64,000 bases of DNA from Kribbella sp. NBC_00382 (GCF_036067295.1 NZ_CP107954.1:744001-808000); one strand, 5' to 3'; positions 1 through 8,242 are shown, counted from the first letter of the stretch. Numbers and translations are program-made. The notes: generated from the letters alone by a model not told the origin.

Positions 1-246
1 CAAGTCGGAGAGGGGCAGGCCGGAGGCGCCGGCGCAGTAGTCGGGGTCGACCTCGCCGGCCTCGAAGGAGCAGGCACCGAAGACTTCGCCGACTCGCAGG
101 AGCACGTAGTAGTTGCGGTAGGTGACGTCGGCGCCGGGCAGGCGGGTTGTGTTATGGAGCCAGAAGGCGCTGGTGACATTCAATTCTGCGGGCGAGGGGC
201 CGTGGGATCCGGCGAGGACAGCGGCGGTGAGTGCGGCAACGGTCAT
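1..246 (-). CDS. Partial protein, possible DUF364/DUF4213-like (Rossmann, metal-chelation type)
   Basis: Only the first 82 residues are present; the gene runs off the left edge. The ATG at 246 overlaps the TGA of the upstream dioxygenase gene (ATGA), so the two are translationally coupled, which fixes the start. The visible part has a short helical N-terminus and a stretch rich in Tyr, Gly and acidic residues with two cysteines (TYRNYYVLLRVG, then GACSFEAGEVDPDYC). This reminds me of the N-terminal domain of DUF364-type proteins found in metallophore-like clusters, but the match is from memory. Its place at the end of an ABC-transporter/PLP-enzyme operon points to a role in making or handling a small metal-binding product. 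The existence of the gene is well supported; the function is a guess. Confidence 0.5.
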   Translation of the reverse strand, partial: MTVAALTAAVLAGSHGPSPAELNVTSAFWLHNTTRLPGADVTYRNYYVLLRVGEVFGACSFEAGEVDPDYCAGASGLPLSDL

Positions 247-1001
247 GGAAGATCAGCCAGCCTTTCGGCGTCGTAGGTCAGGGCGGACAACTCAGAACGT
301 CCAGCAGGCTGGAAGCAGTACAGCAGCGACCTGCGATCAGAAGCGGTCCGATTGGGCGCGGACCGATGCACCATCAGGCCTGGAAACATCAGCACAGATC
401 CGGCCGGCGCCGTCACGGTCACTGTCCTGGCCACATCCACCGTTGAGGGATCCACCAGCAATCCGGTCGGATCGAGCGGGTCCCGTCGGGCGGGCCCTTT
501 GAGTTGGCTTCCCGGTACCAGAGTCATCGCGCCGTTCTGCACGGTGTTGTCGTCCAGCATCACGATCGCCGTCGCGATCTCGTACGCCGCGTCGCCGGCG
601 CAGCAGTACCAGTACGGAAAGTCCTGATGCCAGGCGAACTCCGACCCGACACCGGCCCGCTTGAAGTTCAGCTTGGACACGAACGGCCCGGGCTCGGTCC
701 CAACCACGGAGGACATCGGCGAGGTCAGCCTCGGGTCGGTCCACAACGCAGTGAGCGCTGGATGCAGGTGAGCAACCGGCGCCAGGCTGCGGACGGTCTT
801 CCCGACAGCGTCCGGCTCCCAATGGATCGTCGTTCCGCGGATCTCCTCCAGGCGGTGCCCGTCCGGCCATACGGTCACGGACGTCTCGCCGGACTCCGCG
901 GCCGTCACCACTTCGGCGTGCACCTGCTCGGCGGCGTCCCGTAGCCGGTTGACTTCTGTTGCCGTGAACAACTCGGGCAACACCAGGTACCCCGTGGTCA
1001 T
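243..1001 (-). CDS. Phytanoyl-CoA dioxygenase-family Fe(II)/2-oxoglutarate oxygenase
   Basis: A protein of 252 residues, the usual size for small bacterial PhyH-family hydroxylases. These use Fe(II) and 2-oxoglutarate to hydroxylate or oxidatively modify a small molecule. The iron-binding facial triad is visible as H125-x-D127 (in AWHQDFPYWYC) and a distal H212 (GLMVHRSAPN), followed by basic residues fit to bind 2-oxoglutarate (DRRSLLY). The open frame extends to 1067, but that would overlap the PLP-enzyme gene by 56 bases; the ATG at 1001, 10 bases after that gene's stop, is preferred. Its 3' end overlaps the next gene by ATGA. As a cytoplasmic tailoring enzyme in an operon with a PLP enzyme and an importer, it probably modifies an amino-acid-derived metabolite. 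Substrate unknown. Confidence 0.85.
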   Translation of the reverse strand: MTTGYLVLPELFTATEVNRLRDAAEQVHAEVVTAAESGETSVTVWPDGHRLEEIRGTTIHWEPDAVGKTVRSLAPVAHLHPALTALWTDPRLTSPMSSVVGTEPGPFVSKLNFKRAGVGSEFAWHQDFPYWYCCAGDAAYEIATAIVMLDDNTVQNGAMTLVPGSQLKGPARRDPLDPTGLLVDPSTVDVARTVTVTAPAGSVLMFPGLMVHRSAPNRTASDRRSLLYCFQPAGRSELSALTYDAERLADLP

Positions 1002-1011
1002 GACTGACACT

Positions 1012-2058
1012 TTAATGCGACTTGGTCGCAGATGGGAACTCGCGGCGCTCGGCCCAGGCCGATTCACGGCGGTCCCAGGACATGGCGGACCAGGGCACGG
1101 CGAGCTCGTCGAGGGAGTTGATCTCGCGGGGGCGCATGGTGTCCATCGGGCGCGCTTCGGCGTACCGGGAGAAGGCGGAATCGATGTACCGGGTGCCGGT
1201 GTCGGCGGCGAGGAAGACGTGGGTGCGGCTGCTGTCGCAGTTGTGCTCCCAGAGGGCCGAGAGGTACGCCGCGCCTGCGGAGAGGCCGGCGAAGACGCCG
1301 CTCGTTCGGAGCAGATCGACGGCCGCGGACATCGCGTAGTCGAAGGAGACCCAGTGCAGGCGGTCGTACAGCTCGTGGCGGACGTTGCGGAACTCGATGG
1401 AGCTGCCGATGCCGGCGATGATCATCTCGGGATCCTGCGTATGCCCGGCGCCGAACGTGATACTGCCGAACGGCTGCACCCCGACCAGATTCACGTCCCG
1501 CCCCCGATCCCGCAGGAACGCTGCGATCGCGCCGGTCGACGCGCCGGTGCCGACTCCCCCGACGAGACACAGCGGCCCCGCCGGCACCAGCTCGGCGACG
1601 AGATCCGCCACAGCGCCGTACCCGAGGTAGTGAATGTCATCGTGGTACTGCTGCATCCAGTGGTACGACGGGTTGTCGCGCAGGATCTCCCCGATCCGGC
1701 GGACCCGGAGGTTCTGGTCCAGCTGCAGGTTGTTGGACGACGGCACCTGCTCGACCGTCGCGCCGAGGATCTCGAGCTGGATCTTCAACGTCCGGTCGAC
1801 CGTGGTGGAGCCGACGATGTGGCACTTCATCCCGTACCTGTGACAGGCGAGCGCCAGCGCGTGCGCGTAGATCCCGCTGGAGCTGTCGATCAGGGTGTCC
1901 CCCGGCCGGACCGCGCCCGTCTCCAGCAGATGACGTACGGCGCCCAGCGCGGAGTACACCTTCATCGTCTCGAACCGCAGGCAGATCAGGTCCTCGCCGA
2001 CGCGGATCGGGTCCGGGTCCTTGATCGCCTCCGCCAGGTGATCGTGGAGTTGTCTCAT
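1012..2058 (-). CDS. PLP-dependent enzyme of the cysteine synthase fold (SbnA/CysK-like)
   Basis: A fold-type II PLP enzyme of 348 residues, related to cysteine synthase, cystathionine beta-synthase and the 2,3-diaminopropionate enzyme SbnA. Lys33 (ETMKVYSALGA) is the expected Schiff-base lysine, GGVGTGASTG is the phosphate-binding loop, and SAGAAYLSAL matches the SSGAA motif near the C-terminus. The substrate loop, normally SGNTG, reads SSGIYAHAL, so the usual Asn that contacts the substrate carboxylate is replaced; this may indicate an unusual substrate. It overlaps the upstream ATPase gene by ATGA. A beta-replacement reaction making a non-protein amino acid for a metallophore fits the context, but ordinary cysteine synthesis cannot be excluded. 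Confidence 0.8.
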   Translation of the reverse strand: MRQLHDHLAEAIKDPDPIRVGEDLICLRFETMKVYSALGAVRHLLETGAVRPGDTLIDSSSGIYAHALALACHRYGMKCHIVGSTTVDRTLKIQLEILGATVEQVPSSNNLQLDQNLRVRRIGEILRDNPSYHWMQQYHDDIHYLGYGAVADLVAELVPAGPLCLVGGVGTGASTGAIAAFLRDRGRDVNLVGVQPFGSITFGAGHTQDPEMIIAGIGSSIEFRNVRHELYDRLHWVSFDYAMSAAVDLLRTSGVFAGLSAGAAYLSALWEHNCDSSRTHVFLAADTGTRYIDSAFSRYAEARPMDTMRPREINSLDELAVPWSAMSWDRRESAWAERREFPSATKSH

Positions 2059-3611
2059 CGGTGCGGTTCGCTCCTCGTGTCGGCACTACTGGTCAGCACG
2101 GGCGGAGGTTCAGGAGGTTGGCGCCCGATCCGAGCGGCCCTCACCAGCCGCTGGGTCAGTTCGGTACCGGGCTTGGTCATGACTGTTGCTGGCGGCCCCT
2201 GTTCGATCACGCGGCCGGCGTCGAGCACCAGCACGTGATCGGAGACGTTGGCAACCAGGGCGAGATCGTGGCTGATCCACACCAGGGCTGTGCCTTGGGT
2301 TTTCAGCTCGTTCAGGAGCTCGACGACGAGCGTGGTGCCGTGCTCGTCGAGGGCGGTGGTGATCTCGTCGCAGATGAGGACGTCGGGGTGGGCGAGCAAG
2401 GCTCTGGCGAGGGCTGCTCGTTGGAGTTCTCCACCGGAGAGGCGGCTTGGCGGTCTGGCGGCTGTGTGGGCGGAGACGCCTAGGCGGGCGAGGGTTGCCA
2501 CTGCTTCGGCTTTTGCGTTTGCTGGGGTGAGGCCGCGGAGGCGGATCGCGGTACGGGCTACTTGTTCGTCGACTAGGCGGCGCTCGTCGAAGGAGCCGCG
2601 GACTTCCTGCCAGACGTATTGGACTCGGCGGTTCTGGGTGAGGGTGCGCTTGCGTAGTACGGGGAGGTCTTCGCCGGCCAGGGTGATGCTGCCGGTGTGG
2701 CGCTCGTGCAGGCCGGCCAGGCAGCGGGCGAGGGTCGTCTTGCCGCTACCGGAACGGCCGACCACGCCGACGCAGCCGCCGGGTGGCACGGCGAGATCGA
2801 CCTCCTGGAGGATGGGATCGCGGCCGCGGGTACGCAGCGACGCGGAGACGTTCATTGCCTGGAGCAACGGCTCGCCTCGTTGGTGGGTTCCCTGGGGCGC
2901 CGCCGATTGTGTTGCGGTTGGAAGAACATCGCCGAGGACGCGGCCGGCGTCGAGCACGACCACCCGGTCAGCGAGCGCGCGGACCAGGTCGAGATCGTGA
3001 CTCAGCAGCAAGATCCCCAGCCCTGCCGCCGCCAACTCCTTCAGCTCTTCAACCAGCTGCAGCCTCGTGATCGAGTCCAGCCCCGTGCTCGGCTCATCCA
3101 GCACCAGTACCTTCGGCCGGCAGACCAACGCCTGACTCAACGCAATCCGCTGCCGCTGCCCACCCGAGAACTGATGCGGAAACCGCCTGAGCGTCGCCCG
3201 ATCCCCCGGCAACTGAGCACCCCGCAGAGCTTCCGGTACGACGTTCAGCCCAGGGTGATGCAGCTTCGCAAGCTCAGTCAGACCCGCGCCGATCCGCCTC
3301 GCAGGATTGAGCGCACTACCGGGATGCTGCGGCATATACGCCACAACCCGCCCCCGCACGCCAGCCGCCGCTGCGGTCACCCCGTCGCCATCGACCACCA
3401 GCCGCCCATCAACCGCGACTGAGCCGCTCAACGTCACACCCTGCCCACGCTCCCCGAGCAAAGCCAACGCAGAAGTCGTCTTCCCCGACCCCGAGGCCCC
3501 GACGAGGGCCGTCACCTCACCCGGCCAGATCTCGAAGCCGACACCGTCGACCAGGATGGCCTCCCCTGCCACCGCAGCCAACCCAGCGACCTTGACCAGA
3601 GGCTCCGTCAT
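2055..3611 (-). CDS. Fused two-domain ABC transporter ATPase (oligopeptide/nickel type)
   Basis: Two complete ABC ATPase domains in one 518-residue chain, the arrangement known from DppDF- or OppDF-like fusions. The first domain has Walker A GASGSGKTTS near residue 38, signature SGGQRQRIALSQAL and Walker B VLVLDEPSTGLD. The second has GRSGSGKTTL, SGGELQRAALARAL and VLICDEITTALD. Both halves have the DEP/DE-type catalytic region, so both look active. It would energise the two permeases encoded just upstream on the same strand, which it overlaps by ATGA. The separate DppD and DppF genes of most peptide systems are merged here. The operon also carries a PLP enzyme and an oxygenase, so the imported ligand may be a small metal chelate rather than a peptide. 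Confidence 0.93.
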   Translation of the reverse strand: MTEPLVKVAGLAAVAGEAILVDGVGFEIWPGEVTALVGASGSGKTTSALALLGERGQGVTLSGSVAVDGRLVVDGDGVTAAAAGVRGRVVAYMPQHPGSALNPARRIGAGLTELAKLHHPGLNVVPEALRGAQLPGDRATLRRFPHQFSGGQRQRIALSQALVCRPKVLVLDEPSTGLDSITRLQLVEELKELAAAGLGILLLSHDLDLVRALADRVVVLDAGRVLGDVLPTATQSAAPQGTHQRGEPLLQAMNVSASLRTRGRDPILQEVDLAVPPGGCVGVVGRSGSGKTTLARCLAGLHERHTGSITLAGEDLPVLRKRTLTQNRRVQYVWQEVRGSFDERRLVDEQVARTAIRLRGLTPANAKAEAVATLARLGVSAHTAARPPSRLSGGELQRAALARALLAHPDVLICDEITTALDEHGTTLVVELLNELKTQGTALVWISHDLALVANVSDHVLVLDAGRVIEQGPPATVMTKPGTELTQRLVRAARIGRQPPEPPPVLTSSADTRSEPHR

Positions 3612-4414
3612 CGGGTTGCCTCGGCTAGGCGTCTGGTCCGATGGACCAGCCGGTCAGCTAGCAGGTTGAACCCCAGGGTGAAGGACACAAGAAGCAGTGC
3701 AGGGGCAAGCACGGCCCAGGGCTGCAACAGCAAGCCTTCGCGGTTGCGCGAGACGCTGACCGCCCAATCGGCCGCGGTCGGACTCAGCCCAAGGCCAAGG
3801 AAGTTGACCGAGGCAACCAGGAAGACGGCGAGCGTGATCCGTGTGCCGACGTCGGCAGCGACCGGACCGAGCACCGCCCGGCCGACATACCCGAGGTGGA
3901 TCCCCACCCAATTCTCCCGCTGCATCCGCAACGCTTCCACCACAGGCCCGCTCGCCGCATCCAACGCGGCCGCCCGCACCAGCCTCGCCACCGTCGGAAC
4001 GTTGACCGCGGCAACCGCCAACGTGATCGCCAACGGCGACGCCCGCCATCCCACGGCGACGACGCTGATCACCAGCAGCGAAGGCAACGGAAGCAACACA
4101 TCAAGCGGCCGGATCAACAGCTCGTCAACCCACCGATGCCTGGTCGACGCCGCAACCAATCCGATCAGCCCGCCCAGCAAGTACGCGATCAGTACGGCCC
4201 CCAACGCCATCCCCAGCGCCGTCCGGCCACCCACCAACAGCAGCCCGAAGACATCCCGGCCAAGTCCATCCGTCCCGAGCAAGCCCGCGTTCTCGTACGG
4301 CAGCGCGGGCCTGGCCGGCACGTCGACGAGCGGCCCCAAGACAGCCACCAGCAGCGGAATCAGCACGAGCAACGCCGAGATCGCGAGCGGAGTACGGGCT
4401 CTGAGCGCCCTCAT
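3608..4414 (-). CDS. ABC transporter permease, DppC/OppC-like
   Basis: A membrane protein of 268 residues from the binding-protein-dependent permease family. It has an N-terminal membrane segment, then a short periplasmic-type region with the DppC-like sequence NAGLLGTDGLGRDVFGLLLVGGRTAL, and four to five further hydrophobic spans. The cytoplasmic EAA-like loop that docks on the ATPase lies around AALDAASGPVVEALRMQRENW. It forms the channel with the neighbouring DppB-like subunit. It overlaps both neighbours by four bases, so the stoichiometry is likely set by translational coupling. Family is clear, ligand is not. Confidence 0.92.
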   Translation of the reverse strand: MRALRARTPLAISALLVLIPLLVAVLGPLVDVPARPALPYENAGLLGTDGLGRDVFGLLLVGGRTALGMALGAVLIAYLLGGLIGLVAASTRHRWVDELLIRPLDVLLPLPSLLVISVVAVGWRASPLAITLAVAAVNVPTVARLVRAAALDAASGPVVEALRMQRENWVGIHLGYVGRAVLGPVAADVGTRITLAVFLVASVNFLGLGLSPTAADWAVSVSRNREGLLLQPWAVLAPALLLVSFTLGFNLLADRLVHRTRRLAEATR

Positions 4415-5349
4415 CGCAGCAGCTCCGTCCGCGGCACCAGCCGATTGCAGACGAGATCAGCACCGAGATTGATCAACAGCGCAACCACCGCCAGTACCAG
4501 CGTCAGCCCTTGCACCACAGGCACATCCCGCGTCTCAACCCCGTCAACCAGCGCCGTCGCAAACCCCGGGATCGCGAAGATCGCCTCCACCACCAGAACC
4601 CCACCCAGCAAGGTGTCCCCAGTCCGCGCCAACTCCTGCACGCCAGGAACCGCCGCGTTCGGCAACACATGCCTGAGCAGCAACCGCCGCCGCGGCACCC
4701 CCAACCGCCGAGCCTGTACGACGTACTCCGCGTGCAACGCGTTGATCGTCCCCGCCCGCACCTGCCGCGACAGCAGACAGACCGTCCGACCGAGCAGCAC
4801 CGCAACAGGCAGCACCAGCAACACCGGCGAAGCCAGCAACGACCCACCAACCCAAGTCGCCGGAAGCCACCCAAGCTTCAACGAGAACAACGCGACCAGC
4901 ACCACCGCGATCACGAAGTCCGGAATCGCACTCAACGCCAACGTGATCGACGTGATGATCCGATCCAGCCGGCCGTTCTCCCGAGTCCCCATCAAGATGC
5001 CAAGGGCAACAGCCAGCGGCACCACGACGATGAGCGTCGCAACCGTGAGCACCAACGTCGCCCCGACCGACGCCTTCACGATCTCCAGTACCGGCCCGCC
5101 GCTGATCAGCGAAGTACCGAGATCACCGGTCAGCACATTGCCGAACCAGTGCATGAACCGCTCGAGCGCGGGCTGATCCAACCCGAGCTGCTCACGAAGA
5201 CGGACGACCTGCTCAGGCGTCAGCGTCTCGGTGAAGCGCATGTCCGCGGCATCGCCCGGCAGCAACGCGGTGAGGACGAAGACGAGTACAGAGAGAACGG
5301 CCAGCTGGACGATCGCCAATGCAGCCCGCTGGGCGGCATACGACCGCAT
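4411..5349 (-). CDS. ABC transporter permease, DppB/OppB-like
   Basis: An integral membrane permease of 312 residues with six predicted hydrophobic spans. The N-terminus (AIVQLAVLSVLVFVLTALLPGDAA) and the following LTPEQVVRLREQLGLDQP are hallmarks of DppB/NikB-type subunits. The EAA loop is near the sequence LHAEYVVQARRLGVPRRRLLLRHVLPNA. Its ATG at 5349 abuts the stop codon of the binding-protein gene with no base between, and its 3' end overlaps the second permease by ATGA. The complex imports a solute delivered by the lipoprotein encoded immediately upstream. Confidence 0.93.
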   Translation of the reverse strand: MRSYAAQRAALAIVQLAVLSVLVFVLTALLPGDAADMRFTETLTPEQVVRLREQLGLDQPALERFMHWFGNVLTGDLGTSLISGGPVLEIVKASVGATLVLTVATLIVVVPLAVALGILMGTRENGRLDRIITSITLALSAIPDFVIAVVLVALFSLKLGWLPATWVGGSLLASPVLLVLPVAVLLGRTVCLLSRQVRAGTINALHAEYVVQARRLGVPRRRLLLRHVLPNAAVPGVQELARTGDTLLGGVLVVEAIFAIPGFATALVDGVETRDVPVVQGLTLVLAVVALLINLGADLVCNRLVPRTELLR

Positions 5350-6888
5350 TCAGGCCAGCCACACCTTGTCGAACCGGCCCGAGTCCAAGGTGTTCGGCGG
5401 TACCGCCTGGACGCCCTGCACCTTGGCCGAGACCGCGACCAGGAAGTCCGGATGTCCCCACGCGAGGATGCCGCCCTGATCCCGCAACGTCTTCTGCAGT
5501 TCCCCGTACTTCGCCGCGCGCGCCGCCTCGTCCGTCTGCACCTGCGCCGCGGCGAACGCGGCATCGAAGGTCGGCCGTCGCCAATGCGTCACGTTGAACG
5601 GCGATTTCGACAACAGCCGATCGGTGACGTACTGCGGAATCGGCATCGCACCCGAGCGATGACTGCCGATCGCGCCCTTGGTGAGCAGGTCCTTGGCATA
5701 GGTCTGGGCGCTACCCGTCGTCACCTTGAGCTTCACGCCTGCCTCGCCGACCTGCTCCGCGAACAGCGTCGCCGCTTCAACGAACCCGGCTGTTGCGTCG
5801 GAGGTGAAGATCTCGACCTCCTTGTTCAGCAGGCCGGCCTTCTTGAGCAGCGCCTTGGCTTCCTCGACATTGCGCTCGCGCTGCGGCAGATCTTTGGGAT
5901 AGTACTGAAACCCCTTGCCGAAAAGATCGTTGCCCACAGCACCTCTCCCGGCGAGCACGACATCCACCAGCCGCTGCCGGTCCGCGAGCAACTTGAAGGC
6001 CATCCGTACGTCGGGGTTGTCGAAGGGCGGTTGATCCACCTTCATCACGAACGCCTGCGTCGTACTGCCCTTGGCGGCCACGATCTTGACCGACTTGCCC
6101 GCCTCGGCGGTCCGGGCGAAGGTCGCGGTCATCTCGTTCGCGTACTCCGCCTGTCCACCCTGCAACGCATTGGCGCGCGCCTCGGCATCGGCGGAGAGGA
6201 TCTGCAACTCCTCGATCTTGGCCGCGCCGTCCCAGTAGTCGTCGTACCGGTTGGCGACGAGGGATCGGCCCGCCTCGAAGGAGACGAACCTGAAGGCGCC
6301 GGTACCGACGGGCTTGGTCGGATCCTTGAAGCCGTCGCGGACGATCTGCGTGCCGATGCCGGCCAGCAGGGCGGGGAACTCGGCGTTCGGCGCGGTCAGT
6401 ACGAGCTCGACCGTCTTCTTGTCGATCGCCTTGCAGCGCTTGAGATCCAGCGCCGCGAGCGAGGACTGGGCGACGCGCTCGGGAGTGTTCGGGTCGGCGA
6501 TCCGGGCCAGACTGTAGAGCACGTCCTCGCTGGTCAGCTTCTTGCCGTCGTGGAAAGTCGCATCCCGGAGCGTGAAGCGCCAGGTCGCCGCTTGCGCGTC
6601 CGGCTCCCACTTCTCCGCCAGCCGTGGCAACGGTTTCAGATCCGGCCCGAGCTCGACGAGCTTCTCGTAGATCGCTTTGTGGCGGGCGATATCGACGAAC
6701 AGGCTCTGCAGATGCGGATCAAGCACTTCTTTCGCGCCGCCGCCGGCGAAGACCGCCCGCAGCCGCCCACCGGCCGTCGGCTCAGCCGCTGATCCGGTAC
6801 TGCCACCGGACCCGCAACCAGTCATCGCGGCCAGCCCCAAACCGCCGGCCAACCCGAGAAATCCCCGCCTGTTCAGAGCATCGGACAT
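5350..6888 (-). CDS. Extracellular solute-binding lipoprotein, SBP family 5 (peptide/nickel class)
   Basis: A 512-residue family 5 binding protein, first gene of the operon and receptor of the importer. The N-terminus carries a twin-arginine-like motif (NRRGFLGLAGG) and a lipobox ending in MTGC, so it should be a membrane-anchored lipoprotein. The family signature is seen at AEKWEPDAQAATWRFTLRDATFHDGKKL. The frame stays open to a GTG at 6903; the ATG at 6888 is chosen because GAAGGA lies seven bases upstream of it. Family 5 members bind peptides, Ni-chelates, opines or siderophore-like ligands; the operon content makes a metal chelate attractive, but the sequence does not decide this. Confidence 0.9.
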   Translation of the reverse strand: MSDALNRRGFLGLAGGLGLAAMTGCGSGGSTGSAAEPTAGGRLRAVFAGGGAKEVLDPHLQSLFVDIARHKAIYEKLVELGPDLKPLPRLAEKWEPDAQAATWRFTLRDATFHDGKKLTSEDVLYSLARIADPNTPERVAQSSLAALDLKRCKAIDKKTVELVLTAPNAEFPALLAGIGTQIVRDGFKDPTKPVGTGAFRFVSFEAGRSLVANRYDDYWDGAAKIEELQILSADAEARANALQGGQAEYANEMTATFARTAEAGKSVKIVAAKGSTTQAFVMKVDQPPFDNPDVRMAFKLLADRQRLVDVVLAGRGAVGNDLFGKGFQYYPKDLPQRERNVEEAKALLKKAGLLNKEVEIFTSDATAGFVEAATLFAEQVGEAGVKLKVTTGSAQTYAKDLLTKGAIGSHRSGAMPIPQYVTDRLLSKSPFNVTHWRRPTFDAAFAAAQVQTDEAARAAKYGELQKTLRDQGGILAWGHPDFLVAVSAKVQGVQAVPPNTLDSGRFDKVWLA

Positions 6889-6942
6889 CCGCATTTCCTT
6901 CACGGTGAGGGGGTGCCGACGACGAGTGGTCGACGGCTCGAA

Positions 6943-6971
6943 TCCTGCCGTTAATGAAAATCGTTGTCAAA
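6943..6971 (-). promoter_or_regulatory. Predicted promoter of the ABC/PLP operon with overlapping Fur/Zur-like box
   Basis: On the minus strand, TTGACA (6966-6971) and CAGGAT (6943-6948) are 17 bases apart, a good sigma-A-type arrangement reading into the binding-protein gene. Overlapping the -35 is the 15-base 7-1-7 inverted repeat TGACAACGATTTTCA (plus-strand 6955-6969). It matches the actinobacterial Zur consensus as I recall it, TGAAAATGATTTTCA, at 13 of 15 positions, and also resembles a Fur box. A repressor bound here would block polymerase. This is pattern matching by eye. Confidence 0.5.
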
Positions 6972-7093
6972 TTCAGGCGCATCTGAACGGACCCTTGTCA
7001 TTCTTCCGGCAGACCCGGCCGGCCCGTCGTCCGTGACGGCGTGTCACCGTGCACGGACGCCGGGTACTGGGAGTTACTGCCGTTTCGCCAGGG

Positions 7094-7657
7094 TCAGGCG
7101 GCGGTGCGGACGGTGGTGAGGGCGTTGCCCCAGGAGACGACCTGGTCGAGCATGGTGGTCACCTCGGCGACGTGATACTCGGCCGGAGTGAACTCGCTGA
7201 AGTTCTTGAAGTCGGTCATCAGCGAGAGGGCGACCTGGGCCCGGACGGTGGCGACCTTGAGCTCGGCCATCACCAGGCGCAGGTGCTCGACCGCGCGGGT
7301 ACCACCGGCGGAGCCGTAGCTGACGAAGCCGGCCGCCTTGTTGTTCCACTCCGCGAAGAGGAAGTCGATGGCGTTCTTCAGGGCGCCGGAGGTGGAGTGG
7401 TTGTACTCGGGGGTGACGAACACGTAGCCGTCGAAGGAGCCGATCTTCTCGGCCCACGGGAAGGTGTGCGGCTGCGCGTACTGGCCGGCCGCCGGCGGCA
7501 TGACCTCGTCCAGGTGCGGCAGCTTGAAGTCGGCGATGTCGACGAGCTCGAACTCCGCATCGCTGCGCTGCTTGGCGATGTCGAGCACCCACTGGGCCAC
7601 GGCCTCGCCGTTGCGGCCGGGCCGGGTGCTACCGAGGATGATCGCGATCTTGGGCAT
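7094..7657 (-). CDS. NADPH-dependent FMN reductase-family oxidoreductase
   Basis: A flavodoxin-fold protein of 187 residues. The N-terminal GSTRPGRNGEAVAQWV is the FMN phosphate-binding loop, and the middle motif VTPEYNHSTSGALKNAIDFL is typical of the FMN_red family that includes azoreductases and chromate/quinone reductases. It is cytosolic and would use NAD(P)H to reduce quinones, azo compounds or flavin, often protecting against redox-cycling electrophiles. AGGAAG sits three bases before the ATG. A MarR-family regulator gene lies just upstream on the same strand, and paired operator-like palindromes occupy the 94-base gap, so MarR control with induction by an electrophile is likely. Confidence 0.9.
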   Translation of the reverse strand: MPKIAIILGSTRPGRNGEAVAQWVLDIAKQRSDAEFELVDIADFKLPHLDEVMPPAAGQYAQPHTFPWAEKIGSFDGYVFVTPEYNHSTSGALKNAIDFLFAEWNNKAAGFVSYGSAGGTRAVEHLRLVMAELKVATVRAQVALSLMTDFKNFSEFTPAEYHVAEVTTMLDQVVSWGNALTTVRTAA

Positions 7658-7693
7658 GTTCTTCCTAACCAGAGTGGGGGCCCATCTGCGGGC

Positions 7694-7740
7694 TTTTGGT
7701 GACGCATCACCAAAAATAGCAGATTTAGATGACGCGTCAA
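7694..7740 (-). promoter_or_regulatory. Promoter with two MarR-type palindromic operators
   Basis: Two related palindromes share the core TGACGCRTCA, at 7700-7709 and 7730-7739, exactly 30 bases apart (about three helical turns, same face of DNA). The first is extended to nine-base arms (7694-7715). Minus-strand TTGACG (7735-7740) and TATTTT (7713-7718) are 16 bases apart, giving a promoter for the FMN reductase that the operators overlap completely. The neighbouring MarR protein is the obvious ligand. Confidence 0.6.
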
Positions 7741-7751
7741 CCTAGGAGGTT

Positions 7752-8213
7752 TCAGCAGTCGGTTTTCGGCAGTTCGGCGAGGACGCGGTCGAGCATCTTG
7801 GTGAGCTGCTCCTGCTCCTCGCGAGTCAGGTGCTCCAGGAAATGCGTCCGGACGGCGTCGACGTGATCCGGGGCCGCGGCCTCGATCGCGGCGCGGCCGG
7901 CCGGGGTGATCCGGACCATCGAGCCGCGGGCGTCGGACTCGCACTCCTCGCGGACCACCAGGCCACGCTTCTCCATCCGGCTGACCTGGTGCGACAGCCG
8001 GCTGCGCTCCCAGCCGATCGAGCGGCCGAGGTCGCGCGTTCGCAGGATGCCGGCTTCGGAGCTGGACAGGGGATGCAGCAGGGCATAGTCCGCGCCGGAC
8101 AGCCCGGAGTTCACCAGACGGGCCTCGAGCGTCGCGCTCAGCTCGCGGTAGGCGTCACGCCATGACTGCCATAGATGCGCCTCGCGCGCATCGAGCCACC
8201 GCGTCTCCGTCAT
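7752..8213 (-). CDS. MarR-family transcriptional regulator
   Basis: A winged-helix repressor of 153 residues. An N-terminal dimerisation helix region (LWQSWRDAYRELSATLEARLV) precedes the helix-turn-helix (RTRDLGRSIGWERSRLSHQVSRMEKRGLVVREE) and wing (DARGSMVRITPAGRAA). The DARG motif at the wing is typical of the family. It probably represses the FMN reductase downstream, from which it is separated by 94 bases containing two palindromes, and perhaps its own transcript. Members respond to phenolics, quinones or oxidants; no conserved sensing cysteine is evident apart from one near residue 90 and one at the C-terminus. The gene begins 29 bases after copD on the same strand and may share its transcript. 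Confidence 0.9.
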   Translation of the reverse strand: MTETRWLDAREAHLWQSWRDAYRELSATLEARLVNSGLSGADYALLHPLSSSEAGILRTRDLGRSIGWERSRLSHQVSRMEKRGLVVREECESDARGSMVRITPAGRAAIEAAAPDHVDAVRTHFLEHLTREEQEQLTKMLDRVLAELPKTDC

Positions 8214-8242
8214 CCACCTATCCTACTGCTTCTGTTGACATG

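Noticed and set aside
949..2238. A 429-residue open frame on the plus strand
   Set aside because: Antisense to the PLP enzyme; the translation is Val/Asp/Arg-rich without any motif.
4510..6792. A 760-residue open frame on the plus strand
   Set aside because: Antisense to the binding-protein and permease genes; Arg/Pro/His-rich low complexity with no family motif.
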